A model generated the notes under the pieces. It ran no database searches. It had not been told where the DNA came from and was given only the letters and a program-made list of their open reading frames with translations. From positions 1,240,001 through 1,304,000 of the forward strand of contig NZ_CP139965.1 in the NCBI RefSeq assembly GCF_034424375.1: a stretch of 64,000 nt of DNA, in the 5' to 3' direction. Position numbers and translations under genes: made by a program. Within the stretch, counting starts at the first letter, position 1; every line of letters begins with the position of its first letter. Positions 18,213 to 26,855 of this stretch are shown here, one piece after another. Source of the stretch: Paraburkholderia kururiensis (lineage in GTDB: Bacteria; Pseudomonadota; Gammaproteobacteria; Burkholderiales; Burkholderiaceae).

Positions 18213-18372
18213 ATGCTGACACCGAACGTTGTTGCCCGGGCGTTGGACGGCGTGCCTCCGACGATCGATCTCGTGCTCGGGTACAACGACGCCAATACGA
18301 ATCCATTGCTGCTGCGGCTGTTGTCTCGCGCGGACGAACTGGTTGCGAACGTTCAGGAGCAAAGCATCATTC
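18213..18372 (+). pseudogene. C-terminal remnant of a LysR-family regulator
   Basis: The frame LTPNVVARALDGVPPTIDLV continuing LGYNDANTNPLLLRLLSRADEL matches the usual C-terminal end of LysR effector domains (TPxxVxRALDGxPPTIDLVxGY). No DNA-binding domain or upstream part is present, and an alpha/beta hydrolase tail abuts it on the opposite strand. The exact end is uncertain because the frame continues beyond the family length. Confidence 0.55.
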
Positions 18373-18401
18373 GCTATGTCGTCCAGAGCATGGGCGCCCG
18401 G

Positions 18402-18830
18402 CTAACGCACATAGTAGATGTTCCATTCTGCTTCGTCGGTCTGCACGAAGCCATGTCTCTGGTAGAAGCGGTTTGAAGCACTGCCGCGCAGCGCGCATAA
18501 GCGGATTGGCATGCGTTGCGCGTCAGCGTTTGCGATAACGTCTTGCAAGACTGCTGCGCCGACTCCCTTCCCCTGGTGCTCCGGCAGGATATAAAGGTGG
18601 TCCAGGAGCCAGCGGTCGACCTGTGGGCGAATCAGGATGAAGCCTGCCCGAACGCCATCGACGTGGATGAACCGGCACAGCGCCGGGTCGAACGATGCGA
18701 GGAAGCGATCGCGAGCACGCTGCAGATCGAACCGACCGATTCGCTCCAGGCTTTCGCGCATCGCAGCGATACGAATGGCGACCAGTGTGTCGGCATCGGA
18801 CTGCGTTGTATTCACGAAGGAGATGTTCAT
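18402..18830 (-). CDS. GNAT-family N-acetyltransferase
   Basis: 142 residues, normal for a single GNAT domain. The acetyl-CoA pyrophosphate-binding motif is QGKGVGAAV (about residues 86-94), preceded by the beta-4 strand LDHLYILPEH. The C-terminal NRFYQRHGFVQT is the usual last part of the fold. The acetyl acceptor is unknown. It is convergent with the LysR remnant and faces a G-rich spacer upstream. Confidence 0.85.
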   Translation of the reverse strand: MNISFVNTTQSDADTLVAIRIAAMRESLERIGRFDLQRARDRFLASFDPALCRFIHVDGVRAGFILIRPQVDRWLLDHLYILPEHQGKGVGAAVLQDVIANADAQRMPIRLCALRGSASNRFYQRHGFVQTDEAEWNIYYVR

Positions 18831-19194
18831 CGGGAGGGGCTTCTGATTTCTGATCGTAAGCGTTGCGGTGAAAGCTTACCTGTTCTGTGAGTGATTGTTG
18901 TCGAAGTGATTGGTGATAGTTCGGGCTTGGGTGAGGAGGAGGGGCTTGCGGTGGACTGGGGTGCGAGGAGCGAGCGCGGGGATTGTCGGTGGGTATGGGT
19001 GTGATGGGGGGCGTGAAGCGATCCGTAAGCGGCCGGTCGTCAGATCGCGGTCCCTTCGTCGCTTCTTGAAGTACTGCGGTCATCCGACGGCCGGTCTTTT
19101 TGGTCGGCATCGGCCAATACAGTCAACAGCTCAGCAGAACCTTATCGACCTGGCGTACGCCGAGTTCAGGGTCATTGAATTTGAGGATGCCGCG
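18831..19194. other. Gene-poor spacer with a purine/G-rich tract
   Basis: No convincing gene is seen in this stretch. Bases 18900-19020 are strongly G-rich on the plus strand (runs such as GGGTGAGGAGGAGGGG), unlike the flanking genes. It separates the GNAT gene from the end of the redox cassette. Confidence 0.5.
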
Positions 19195-19830
19195 TTACAG
19201 AGAGATTGCGCCGGAAGCTGCTTGTATTGCTGCAGCAATCTCGTCTTCGGTGCGGCCGCCATTGATGGCAATGCTTCCCCCAAAGACAAAGTGAGGAACC
19301 GAACGGACACCGGCATCCGCCGACTTGATCGCTTCCTCCTCAACGCGATGGTGCTGTGCAGGATCAAGCGCGATGGCGCGAGCCTGATGGCGGTCAAAAC
19401 CGTAGTCGGCTACGATGTCGGCCAGTACATCGGCATCGGCAATATTCTTCGCTTCGATGAAGTAAGCGTCAGTGATTGCAACGGCGAGCCTATGCTGCAT
19501 GTTAAGCCCTGCGGCTGCCAGAATCACGGCATGAGCGGCCTGGGTCGGATAGGTCCAGAGCTGGCGGCCCAGATCCAGGTCGAAGCCCGAAGCGCGGGCT
19601 TCTCCCTCGGGGCGAGCAAAGGCCACCTTCGGATCGGTTATACCGTAGCGCGAACGCAGCAAGTCGGGAATATAGAGGCCACCTGCCGGCGCATCGGGCA
19701 GCAGCAGAACGGGATGCTGCCGAATGTCGACGGCCAGGTTGGGGAAACGCTCCGCCAGCACTTTATCGAGACGGTGATGCCCGACGATGCACCACGGGCA
19801 TGTGATTTCAGTATAGAGGTCTATTTGCAT
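19195..19830 (-). CDS. DsbA-family oxidoreductase (FrnE-like)
   Basis: 211 residues with a thioredoxin-fold N-terminus and a CPWC active site (ITCPWC, residues 9-14), then a helical insertion and the cis-Pro loop VRSVPHFVFGG near the C-terminus. This is the FrnE/2-hydroxychromene-2-carboxylate isomerase-like branch. No signal peptide is present, so it is cytoplasmic. ATG at 19830 starts exactly at the family N-terminus. It is last in a minus-strand set starting with azoreductase, so it is likely part of the same thiol/quinone stress response. Confidence 0.85.
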   Translation of the reverse strand: MQIDLYTEITCPWCIVGHHRLDKVLAERFPNLAVDIRQHPVLLLPDAPAGGLYIPDLLRSRYGITDPKVAFARPEGEARASGFDLDLGRQLWTYPTQAAHAVILAAAGLNMQHRLAVAITDAYFIEAKNIADADVLADIVADYGFDRHQARAIALDPAQHHRVEEEAIKSADAGVRSVPHFVFGGSIAINGGRTEDEIAAAIQAASGAISL

Positions 19831-19859
19831 AACCCTGTTCTCGTGATCTGATCTTCGCG

Positions 19860-20771
19860 CTATGAATTTGAAGGTAGTTCGGCATCGATTCCGGTCAGTT
19901 GAACCGATACGTCCCACAGTCGTTTTGCGAGTTCTGGATTCCGCGCGTCCTGCGACGGAGTGCATTCACCAGAAGGGCCTCGCAATTCGAAAGTTTTCGT
20001 CGGCCCGTAATAGCCGCCGGACTTTATTTGTCCGGTCGCCGCTTGCAATGCGCTCCACGCGCCCTGAGCGGGTGTATTGAAGAACAGGCCGATCAACGAC
20101 ATTGCAATCGCGCCCCACCAGCTATCGCGCGCAAGGTTGGTTCCGGCAAGGCCTGGATGACAGGCCACCGCCGTAACAGATACTCCCGCCGCTCGCAGTC
20201 GCCGATCCAGCTCAAAGATGAAAAGCAGATTCGCCAGCTTGCTGGCTGCATAGCGAGGCATCCATTTGTAGCTCTTCTCCGCATTAAGATCGTCCCACTC
20301 GATCTTCGCGTTCTTGTGCAGACCGCTGCTCGTGACAACGATGCGCGACCCGGATGTTTCCGTGAGCTTGGGCAACATGAGCGCGGTGAGCGCAAAGCTA
20401 CCAAGATGATTGACGCCGAACGTCAGTTCGAAGCCTTGCGCCGTGTGCTTCAGCTTCGGCCCTTGCACGCCCGCATTATTGATGAGCGCGTCGATGCGCG
20501 GTTCCTTTTCGGCTAGTTTTGCTGCGCTCCGCACGCTCGCCAGGTCTGCGAGGTCAAGCGGCAGGAATGCGAGATTCGCTTCAGGCGTCTTCAGACGAAT
20601 CCGGCCAATAGCAGCTTCCGCTTTCGCCTCATCACGGCACGCGAGAAGCACCCTGGCTCGCCGCGCCGCCAACGTACTCGCTATTTCAAAGCCTATGCCG
20701 GTGTTGGCGCCGGTGACGATAAAGGTCTTTCCCGATTGATCGGGTACATCAGCATGGGTGAATCCACTCAT
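19860..20771 (-). CDS. SDR-family oxidoreductase (retinol-dehydrogenase-like)
   Basis: Short-chain dehydrogenase with cofactor motif TGANTGIG near the N-terminus, INNAG, catalytic Ser in VVTSSGLH, and YAASK for the Tyr/Lys pair. The length (about 303 residues) suits the WWOX/retinol-dehydrogenase-like SDR group. ATG at 20771 (MSGFTHADVPDQ) is chosen; an in-frame TTG at 20804 overlapping the preceding stop is an alternative. NADP(H) versus NAD(H) use and the substrate are unknown. It lies downstream of the NAD(P)H-binding gene, probably in one operon. Confidence 0.85.
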   Translation of the reverse strand: MSGFTHADVPDQSGKTFIVTGANTGIGFEIASTLAARRARVLLACRDEAKAEAAIGRIRLKTPEANLAFLPLDLADLASVRSAAKLAEKEPRIDALINNAGVQGPKLKHTAQGFELTFGVNHLGSFALTALMLPKLTETSGSRIVVTSSGLHKNAKIEWDDLNAEKSYKWMPRYAASKLANLLFIFELDRRLRAAGVSVTAVACHPGLAGTNLARDSWWGAIAMSLIGLFFNTPAQGAWSALQAATGQIKSGGYYGPTKTFELRGPSGECTPSQDARNPELAKRLWDVSVQLTGIDAELPSNS

Positions 20772-20800
20772 GGCATGAACCTTGTCCAGACGTTCCTGGG

Positions 20801-21454
20801 TCAATGGTTAGCAATGCCCGGCGCGGCACGCACGAACTTCCTGTCGGTCACCTGGTCAACCAGGAACTTCGCAAGATTGCCTCTGGAGAGCTTCATGCTG
20901 AGTTTGGTCTTTCCATACCAACCCACATCCACGCTGCCATCGGCGGGGCCATCCTTGAGGTTAGGAATGCGTACCAGTGTCCAGTCCATGTCGGAATTGG
21001 CGACCAATTCGCCAGTCGCCTTGATGTCCTCATACCCACTACGCGCGATCACTTTGAACAACAGCGCGAACGAATGAGGTTTGAAGGCAAAGCCATCCTT
21101 GGGATCACGATAGGCAGCCGTAGAAATCTGGATAAGACGGCGCACGCCCGCGTGCTTCATCGCGGCGATGATGTTGGTCAAGCCGCGCATGATCGGCTTA
21201 TCGCCCTGCACCTTGAGACTGTTGGGACCAAGGGCGCTAATAACCGCATCGGCACCCTGAACGCACTTTGCAATGGCACTCTGGTCTTGCAGGTCGCCGA
21301 CAACGATTTCTACCCTTCCCGCGAACGAGGCGAGTTTCTTTGCGTCGCGCGTATAGACCGACAGGTTGTAGCCCTGCGTCAAGGCTTCCTCGATGATGTG
21401 CCTTCCGGTCGGCCCGGTCCCACCAAACAGCGCGATGGCCTTTCTCCCGGCCAT
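20801..21454 (-). CDS. NAD(P)H-binding protein (NmrA/BVR-B-like atypical SDR)
   Basis: 217 residues starting MAGRKAIALFGGTGPTGRHI, an atypical-SDR dinucleotide motif (GGTGPTG). VISALGPNS and the later ISTAAYRDPKDG follow the biliverdin-reductase-B/NmrA pattern. Catalysis versus redox sensing cannot be decided. It starts 4 bases after the azoreductase stop, so the two are cotranscribed. Confidence 0.85.
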   Translation of the reverse strand: MAGRKAIALFGGTGPTGRHIIEEALTQGYNLSVYTRDAKKLASFAGRVEIVVGDLQDQSAIAKCVQGADAVISALGPNSLKVQGDKPIMRGLTNIIAAMKHAGVRRLIQISTAAYRDPKDGFAFKPHSFALLFKVIARSGYEDIKATGELVANSDMDWTLVRIPNLKDGPADGSVDVGWYGKTKLSMKLSRGNLAKFLVDQVTDRKFVRAAPGIANH

Positions 21455-21458
21455 GAGG

Positions 21459-22076
21459 TCACGCAGCCTTCGCCAACAAGGCTTTGATGGCCGTTTCGGT
21501 GTTGGCGATTGCGGCTTTCGCCGCATCGGGGCCGAAAACCGTGCCTTCGACACGCACGACTTCAACGTCAGTCAGGCCGATGAAACCAAGCAGGTGCAGC
21601 AGATAGTTGGTCTGAAAGTCGAACGGGGCCCAGGCCCCTTCGGAGAACACGCCGCCAGTAGCGGTAACGAGATAGACCTTCTTGCCGGTCAGCAGCCCCT
21701 TGGGCCCAGCGTCGCCATAGCTGAAAGTGACGCCTGGCCAGGTAATGTGATCGAACCACGCCTTGAGCGGTGAGGGCGGACCGAAGTTCATCATGCCCGA
21801 ACCGAGCACGATCACATCGGCGACCTTCAGCTCATCGACCAACTCTTGCGCGACCTTAACCGCCTCGACCTGTTCCGGTGTGCGATCTTCGGGCACCGTG
21901 ATCCGGCCCTGGATGTAGGCCGGCGTGATGTGCGGCGGCGGATTCGCGGCGAGGTCGCGCACGGTCAGCGGGCCGCCCGAACGGGTCTGGATGCCCTGGG
22001 CGATTTCGGTGGCGAAGCGGGTGGAGAGACTGTCAGTCCCGCGCGGACTGGACGTAACAAGTAGGGTGTGGCTCAT
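21459..22076 (-). CDS. azoR: FMN-dependent NADH-azoreductase (AzoR-like quinone reductase)
   Basis: 205 residues with a flavodoxin-like fold. It has the N-terminal SSPRGTDSLST phosphate-binding loop for FMN, GMMNFGPPSPLKAWFDHI around the isoalloxazine site, and the TATGG loop of AzoR. These homodimers reduce quinones and azo compounds with two electrons, avoiding semiquinones. ATG at 22076 (MSHTLLV) is the family start. It is divergent from an HxlR gene 73 bases away, the typical partner of electrophile-induced reductases. Confidence 0.88.
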   Translation of the reverse strand: MSHTLLVTSSPRGTDSLSTRFATEIAQGIQTRSGGPLTVRDLAANPPPHITPAYIQGRITVPEDRTPEQVEAVKVAQELVDELKVADVIVLGSGMMNFGPPSPLKAWFDHITWPGVTFSYGDAGPKGLLTGKKVYLVTATGGVFSEGAWAPFDFQTNYLLHLLGFIGLTDVEVVRVEGTVFGPDAAKAAIANTETAIKALLAKAA

Positions 22077-22094
22077 AAAAGCTCCAAAGTATAA

Positions 22095-22134
22095 AATGAG
22101 AACCGAGTAATCAACGCATTCTGACTTACTCATT
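22095..22134. promoter_or_regulatory. Candidate HxlR operator in azoR/hxlR intergenic region
   Basis: GAGTAA (22105-22110) and TTACTC (22126-22131) form an inverted repeat. AATGAG (22095-22100) mirrors CTCATT (22129-22134), so the right half TTACTCATT has two partial partners on the left. The site sits between the divergent starts at 22076 and 22150, where an HxlR repressor would be expected to bind. Confidence 0.5.
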
Positions 22135-22149
22135 CATACAAAGGATCGT

Positions 22150-22620
22150 ATGGCTACTGCCGTTTCCTCACAAGAAGGCACACGCATGTCACTTAGTCAC
22201 CCCGAGCCACCTGTTGATATGCCTGCAGTTGACGCGGGCGGCTGCCTGGCAACCCGTAAAATCCTGGATCGCATCGGCGACAAGTGGAGCCTCTACATTG
22301 TCGCTATGCTGGCCAATGGCCCGCGGCGCTTCAACGAATTGAAGCGCGGCGTCGACGGCATTTCGCAGCGGATGCTGACACTGACCTTGCGCGGACTGGA
22401 ACGCGACGGACTGATAACGCGAACGATGTATCCAACGATTCCTCCCCGCGTCGATTACGAACTCACCGACATGGGAAGAACGCTGTTGAAGCCTGTCATG
22501 GCGCTGGTCAACTGGGCCAGCGAGAATCAAGTCGCCATTGCCGAGGCGCATAAACGTTTTGACGAGCAGCCGGAGCCAGATCAGGTCTTGATTCAGGGCA
22601 TTGTCTACCAGCGTCGATAA
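22150..22620 (+). CDS. HxlR-family transcriptional regulator
   Basis: 156 residues with the HxlR winged-helix domain: a Cys at about residue 32 (DAGGCLATRKILDRIGDKWSLYIV), FNELKRGVDGISQRMLTLTLR as recognition region and VDYELTDMGRTLL as the wing. A single conserved Cys near the start of the domain is the redox or electrophile sensor in YodB/QorR-type members; C32 is placed similarly. AAGGA at 22141-22145 supports the start. It probably represses the divergent azoreductase cassette. Confidence 0.88.
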   Translation: MATAVSSQEGTRMSLSHPEPPVDMPAVDAGGCLATRKILDRIGDKWSLYIVAMLANGPRRFNELKRGVDGISQRMLTLTLRGLERDGLITRTMYPTIPPRVDYELTDMGRTLLKPVMALVNWASENQVAIAEAHKRFDEQPEPDQVLIQGIVYQRR

Positions 22621-22837
22621 ACGAGTCCAGGCCGTAGGCTTGTGCAAACACAGCGGCGAAATCGAAGTGCCGGCTCGCGTTGGGACCTGTTCCAACGCGG
22701 ATCTTTCTATAGCGCTCGTTCCCCGCAGGCGAAGTTGATGGACGAGTAATCAGCCTACTTGCCTCGTCGATACTCGCAGCTAATCGCCGCATGAAGCAAG
22801 TACCCGAACAACGCCTCGACGCAGGCATGCCATTGGG

Positions 22838-23604
22838 TTAGCTTTCACGAAGGTCCGCAAAGGTCGAGCGAATATCGCTTACCGAAGCATGCGGGTTTTC
22901 CAACGCGGCAAAGTGGCCGCCCTGCTCGTGCTCAGCGAAGTGCCGCACATCGCTGTAGCGTTGTTCAATCCAGCGTCGCGATTTACGCACCTGTTCGCCG
23001 CCAAGCGTGGTGAATCCGGATGGCACGACAATTGGACGCTCGATGCGAGCCGCAGAAGACCAGTTGGATCGCTTTAATTCCCAATAAAGTCGAGCCGACG
23101 AAGCTGATGCATTGGGTAGCCAATACAACATGATGTCGTCGAGTATTTCGTCGAGCGTGAAGGAAGTTTCTGCGTTGCCTGCCGTACCACACGTGTCCTG
23201 GAACATGGCGTAACTCCACGCTGCCTGCGCGGCTGGAGAATCTGCGAGCGCGTAGCCTATCGTCTGCGGACGGGTTTGCTGCACCTGGGCGTATCCAGAT
23301 AACGTGCTCCAGAAATACCGGGCACTGGCGAGCATGCTCTCTTCATCCGGCGTAGCGTCGCTTTCAGGCCGTCAATGGTTGTCTTGAACTACCCGAAGTC
23401 GTTCAACATCGACTCGCAGCGACGCCAGTCGTAACCGTCTATCCAATGCGCGACCAGTGCCTGCAGCTTTGAAAGCTGCGGACCCTGGCTCGTGTCATTG
23501 ACGGTTTCACGGTCGGGCCAGCGCACCCTCTGCAGTCGCCCACGCAACTCGGACAGTTCGTGCTCAGACACACTGAGCTGAAACGGCTTGATCAGATCAC
23601 TCAT
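22838..23604 (-). pseudogene. Epoxide hydrolase with nonsense codon and large internal deletion
   Basis: The 5' part (23604-23389) encodes the epoxide hydrolase N-terminal domain (MSDLIKPFQLSV...RVRWPDRE...YDWRRCESMLNDFG), ending in TAG at 23391-23389. The same frame then continues FKTTIDGLK, so the stop interrupts family sequence. From about 23335 a different frame encodes the C-terminal part (SGYAQVQQTRPQTIGYAL...DIMLYWLPNA...EHEQGGHFAALE). The middle of the alpha/beta hydrolase domain with the nucleophile Asp is missing. Intact members are about 380-400 residues. The first codon overlaps the stop of the NmrA-like gene (ATGA), showing it was once coupled to it. Confidence 0.8.
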
Positions 23605-24530
23605 CGCTTGCTGCTCCTCGTTATGTAGTGACGTTTCATGAAGCCAAGGAGCGATGTCGGCCGCACTGTCGGATATTGGTCATTTGCGATGTCGCGCAAA
23701 GTCCCTTCGCCCGACATCATCGGGAGCAGATACTGGAGCGGCAGCATTGCCATCGGATGGGCACCGGCCTTCGCCATTCGCCGTAGTTCGGCATATCCGT
23801 CCGCGATCGAGCCTCGACGCACCCGATGAAGTTCCTTGCCCGTTGCTGCTGCATAGTCACCTGCAATCTGGGCAATGGTGCGGCGGTCGCCTGCCACGGA
23901 CACCATCCTGTTAACCGCCGCCGGATCCTCAACGGCAGCCACTGTCCAGGCTGCAACGTCTTTCATGGAGGTGAAATCGAGGGGCACTTCGTCGTCTCTC
24001 CAGTAAGTGATCGTGCCCGCCTCGGCATCGATCAGGCCGGGGTTGGAGAACACGGCCTCCATGAATCCACCGTTCAGGATGTGGGTATAGCCGATGCCAC
24101 TCGGGGCGACCTTGCGATCGAAGGTCCGCCGCATGTCGAGGTAAGGGTTAATGCCTTCAGGAATTGAGAACAGGTTCTCAGAAAAGTCCGACGGGACAAA
24201 TCGCCGGACGTTCGCCGCGAGCGCTGCCTCAAGCAAACGGGACTGGCCATCAATGATCGTGTCAGGGCCACCCTGAACTGCCGAAATAACGGTACCGACG
24301 CCGGCACAGGCGTGCTTGAGGCTGAGCGGGTCGTCCAGGTCCATATTGACGACGGTTACGCCGTTCGCGATCCAGTCTCTTGCACGATTGCCGTGTTTGC
24401 CTGCTGAACCGCCGCGAACACCGGCCCGGATCTCCCCGGCGGGTCGCGTGCGAAGCAACGCATCGATGATTCGGTGCCCAAGATTGCCGGCGGCGCCGGC
24501 GACCAGATAGCTCGTGTGTGTGTTCTCCAT
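23601..24530 (-). CDS. NmrA-family NAD(P)-binding protein
   Basis: 309 residues with the atypical SDR motif GAAGNLGHRI at residues 12-21, FVPSDFSENLF and a DVAAWTVAAVEDP segment typical of NmrA/isoflavone-reductase-like proteins. Family members are NADPH-dependent reductases or redox sensors. It is divergent from the LysR gene at 24648 and runs directly into the broken epoxide hydrolase, so the pair was probably a LysR-controlled two-gene unit. Confidence 0.82.
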   Translation of the reverse strand: MENTHTSYLVAGAAGNLGHRIIDALLRTRPAGEIRAGVRGGSAGKHGNRARDWIANGVTVVNMDLDDPLSLKHACAGVGTVISAVQGGPDTIIDGQSRLLEAALAANVRRFVPSDFSENLFSIPEGINPYLDMRRTFDRKVAPSGIGYTHILNGGFMEAVFSNPGLIDAEAGTITYWRDDEVPLDFTSMKDVAAWTVAAVEDPAAVNRMVSVAGDRRTIAQIAGDYAAATGKELHRVRRGSIADGYAELRRMAKAGAHPMAMLPLQYLLPMMSGEGTLRDIANDQYPTVRPTSLLGFMKRHYITRSSKR

Positions 24531-24590
24531 GACTCCCTCAGTTCGTCATGACGCTCGGTGTTCGTCGTGGAGGAGAAGTCTAGGGCGGTC

Positions 24591-24618
24591 CGGTTTTAAA
24601 TATAAGATGACTAAACCG
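24591..24618. promoter_or_regulatory. Candidate LysR binding site between nmrA-like and lysR genes
   Basis: CGGTTT (24591-24596) and AAACCG (24613-24618) are perfect inverted arms separated by 16 A/T-rich bases, between the divergent starts at 24530 and 24648. Position and symmetry suit a LysR-type operator. Confidence 0.45.
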
Positions 24619-24647
24619 CGACTCGCTGTTCCGGAAAACGACACGAA

Positions 24648-25544
24648 ATGGACCAGGCTGACCTCATCATATTTCTTCGATTAGCTGATAGCGGAAGTCT
24701 TTCGGGCACGGCACGGGCGCTGAAGTCCCCTAAATCGACCGTAAGTCGGGCGCTCTTACGATTGGAGACGGAGATTGGATCAGCGCTCTTCGACCGGTCC
24801 ACACGACATTTCAGGCTCACTGACGCGGGAAAACTGCTACTGCCCTACGCGTTGCGGGCAGTTCACGACCTGCAGGAAGCACAGGCGATCATCGATGGCT
24901 ACGCGGGAGAGCCACGCGGGCTGCTACGTATCAACACGACGCAATCGTTCGCACAGGGACTCATTGCGCCCATGCTGCCTGAGTTTCTCGACCGCTATCC
25001 GGAGCTGGTCGTCGAGCTGACCACGGACTCAAATTACGTCGACATTGCGCGCGAAGGGATCGACGTAGCGGTGCGCGTCGGTACACTTCCTGACTCGTCG
25101 CTTATCGCTCGCAGGCTGCCACCAGTCGAATTGTGGCTATGCGCGAGTCCATCCTACCTGGCGCGATCGGGCGTTCCGATGGAGGCAGCTGAACTTCATG
25201 GACATAGGCTCGTCGTTCGGGAGGCACCTACAAGCTGGGTTTTTCAGGATGGTCAAACGGAATTGACCATACAGCCGCGGGGTAGGGCGATCATCCCTGA
25301 CGCGGCTGCACAGAAGATCGTTCTTGAAGGCGGCGGCGGGATTGGTTTTCTTCCCAGCTACCTCGCAGCTCCCGCCTTGACGGCCGGCACCCTGGTGCGG
25401 GTACTTCCGTCATTGAGACGGGAACCCATTGAGCTTCACGCGCTGTATCCGACTCACCGCAGCATGTCGGCAAAGGTCCGCGCTTTCATTGATGCCCTTA
25501 TTGGTCACCTTCATACAGTCAAGCTAACGTCCTCGCTCGACTAG
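24648..25544 (+). CDS. LysR-family transcriptional regulator
   Basis: 298 residues with an N-terminal wHTH (MDQADLIIFLRLADSGSLSGTARALKSPKSTVSRALLRLE) and a C-terminal effector domain of the CrgA/DsdC-like LysR group (GLIAPMLPEFLDRYPELVVEL...GIDVAVRVGTLPDSSLIARRL). It is likely the regulator of the divergent NmrA-like gene. The effector is unknown. Confidence 0.88.
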   Translation: MDQADLIIFLRLADSGSLSGTARALKSPKSTVSRALLRLETEIGSALFDRSTRHFRLTDAGKLLLPYALRAVHDLQEAQAIIDGYAGEPRGLLRINTTQSFAQGLIAPMLPEFLDRYPELVVELTTDSNYVDIAREGIDVAVRVGTLPDSSLIARRLPPVELWLCASPSYLARSGVPMEAAELHGHRLVVREAPTSWVFQDGQTELTIQPRGRAIIPDAAAQKIVLEGGGGIGFLPSYLAAPALTAGTLVRVLPSLRREPIELHALYPTHRSMSAKVRAFIDALIGHLHTVKLTSSLD

Positions 25545-25791
25545 CAACTGTCATCCGCCAGACGAGTGCCAAGGCATCGATATCGGCAATTGACCCGACG
25601 AACAAAATCATGGACTGAACGCCGCTTAGCTGCGTGTAGCGGACTTTCCAATGTCCGCTTCTTTCACCGGTCGACTGACCGACGCTGGCCGATCGCTATT
25701 CGATATGCACGCGGACGCTGCTGCGCAAGCGCGACTCGCCGAATACTTTGGCCATCCTGCCGTCATTATGTGCAGCATGGCGTCTGCGCCA

Positions 25792-26766
25792 TCACGCTGC
25801 CGCGGACGCCGTGATCCTCAACGAGCGGCGGCGCAAATATACGTTGTTCATGACCAAAGCGGCGGCGGTCAGCGTGGCCCCCGCGATCTGCGCGGACATC
25901 GGTACGACTCCCGTCAGCGCTGACACAACGAATGCCGTGATCGGTACCACATCCATGAACAGCACCCCATTCATCGGACCGAGGATCCGATTTCCGGAGA
26001 CCCAGAACAGGATCGCACCGAACCCGGCGACGGGTCCCATGTAGAGCAGGTGCGGTGCGATCGAGCGCAGTGTTGGAAGCGTCGGTGCGGGCACGACGTG
26101 CAGCGCAATCAAGATCGCGTTGACGGTGACGATCGTAGTCAGCCCGAGCCACGTCGTCATCGTCGTGTACTTCAATGCTGACCAGCGCGTAAACCGCGCA
26201 GAGCCGAACGTGTATACGACCCAGCAAAACGCGCCGATCACAATGAGCCCGCTGGCGGCGTAGTGTTGGGGGCCATGAACGGCTGCCAGCAGATCACCGC
26301 TCGTAATCACCAGCGACACGCCCGAGAACGATACCGCGACGAAGACAAGCGAAAGCACGGGTGGTGCGCTGCGTCGTAGCCATGCGCCAAGAAGCAAGCC
26401 CATCATCGGTTGTGTCGCCATCATGATCGAGGCATCGAGTGCGCCGTCCGGTCCGGCAAGTTGCTGTCCGAGAAATACGAACGATCCGAATCCGCAAAAG
26501 CCGACAGACCCGAGCAACCACGCAGTCACGAGCGAGTGGCCGTCGGTTCTGAACGCATCGGCTCCCTCACGGTGCCGCAGCAGCGTCGCGAACGCGACCC
26601 CGGCTATCAGGTAGCGCAGGGACGTAAAAGTGAATGGATCGATCTGCTTCAGCGCATCGGTCATTACAGGAAACATTGCACCCATCAGCGCAGTTGCCGA
26701 CAGACACAACGCGACGCCCTTCCAATAACGCGTCCGCGACGCGGATGAGGCAGACTCTGATTTCAT
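25792..26766 (-). CDS. DMT-superfamily transporter (EamA domains)
   Basis: 324 residues with about ten hydrophobic segments arranged as two EamA repeats (SATALMGAMFPVMTDALKQI...; GLIVIGAFCWVVYTFG...). Members export metabolites or amino acids. It lies 90 bases downstream of a TetR gene on the same strand, and both share an 18-base upstream element, suggesting control by that TetR protein. The last 15 residues are Arg-rich and cytoplasmic. Confidence 0.87.
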   Translation of the reverse strand: MKSESASSASRTRYWKGVALCLSATALMGAMFPVMTDALKQIDPFTFTSLRYLIAGVAFATLLRHREGADAFRTDGHSLVTAWLLGSVGFCGFGSFVFLGQQLAGPDGALDASIMMATQPMMGLLLGAWLRRSAPPVLSLVFVAVSFSGVSLVITSGDLLAAVHGPQHYAASGLIVIGAFCWVVYTFGSARFTRWSALKYTTMTTWLGLTTIVTVNAILIALHVVPAPTLPTLRSIAPHLLYMGPVAGFGAILFWVSGNRILGPMNGVLFMDVVPITAFVVSALTGVVPMSAQIAGATLTAAALVMNNVYLRRRSLRITASAAA

Positions 26767-26784
26767 GACTAATCGTTCTCAAAA
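26767..26784 (-). promoter_or_regulatory. 18-base element directly upstream of DMT transporter start
   Basis: On the plus strand this is GACTAATCGTTCTCAAAA. The same element with two mismatches lies upstream of the tetR gene at 27512-27529. It abuts the transporter start codon (26766), so binding would block initiation or a promoter overlapping the start. Confidence 0.55.
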
Positions 26785-26855
26785 TAGAGTAAAAAAATGC
26801 CGGCGGCTGCCGGCACCCGTGAAATAGCAGTCGTGCGCCGATGGAACTGTTTGTG

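Noticed and set aside
18900..19020. G-rich tract considered as a G-quadruplex or repeat array
   Set aside because: The G-runs are irregular and no repeat unit is visible. It is too weak to call more than a composition anomaly.
25545..25791. Short plus-strand frame containing FTGRLTDAGRSLFDMHADAA
   Set aside because: It might be a remnant, but I cannot match it to any family and it has no gene context.
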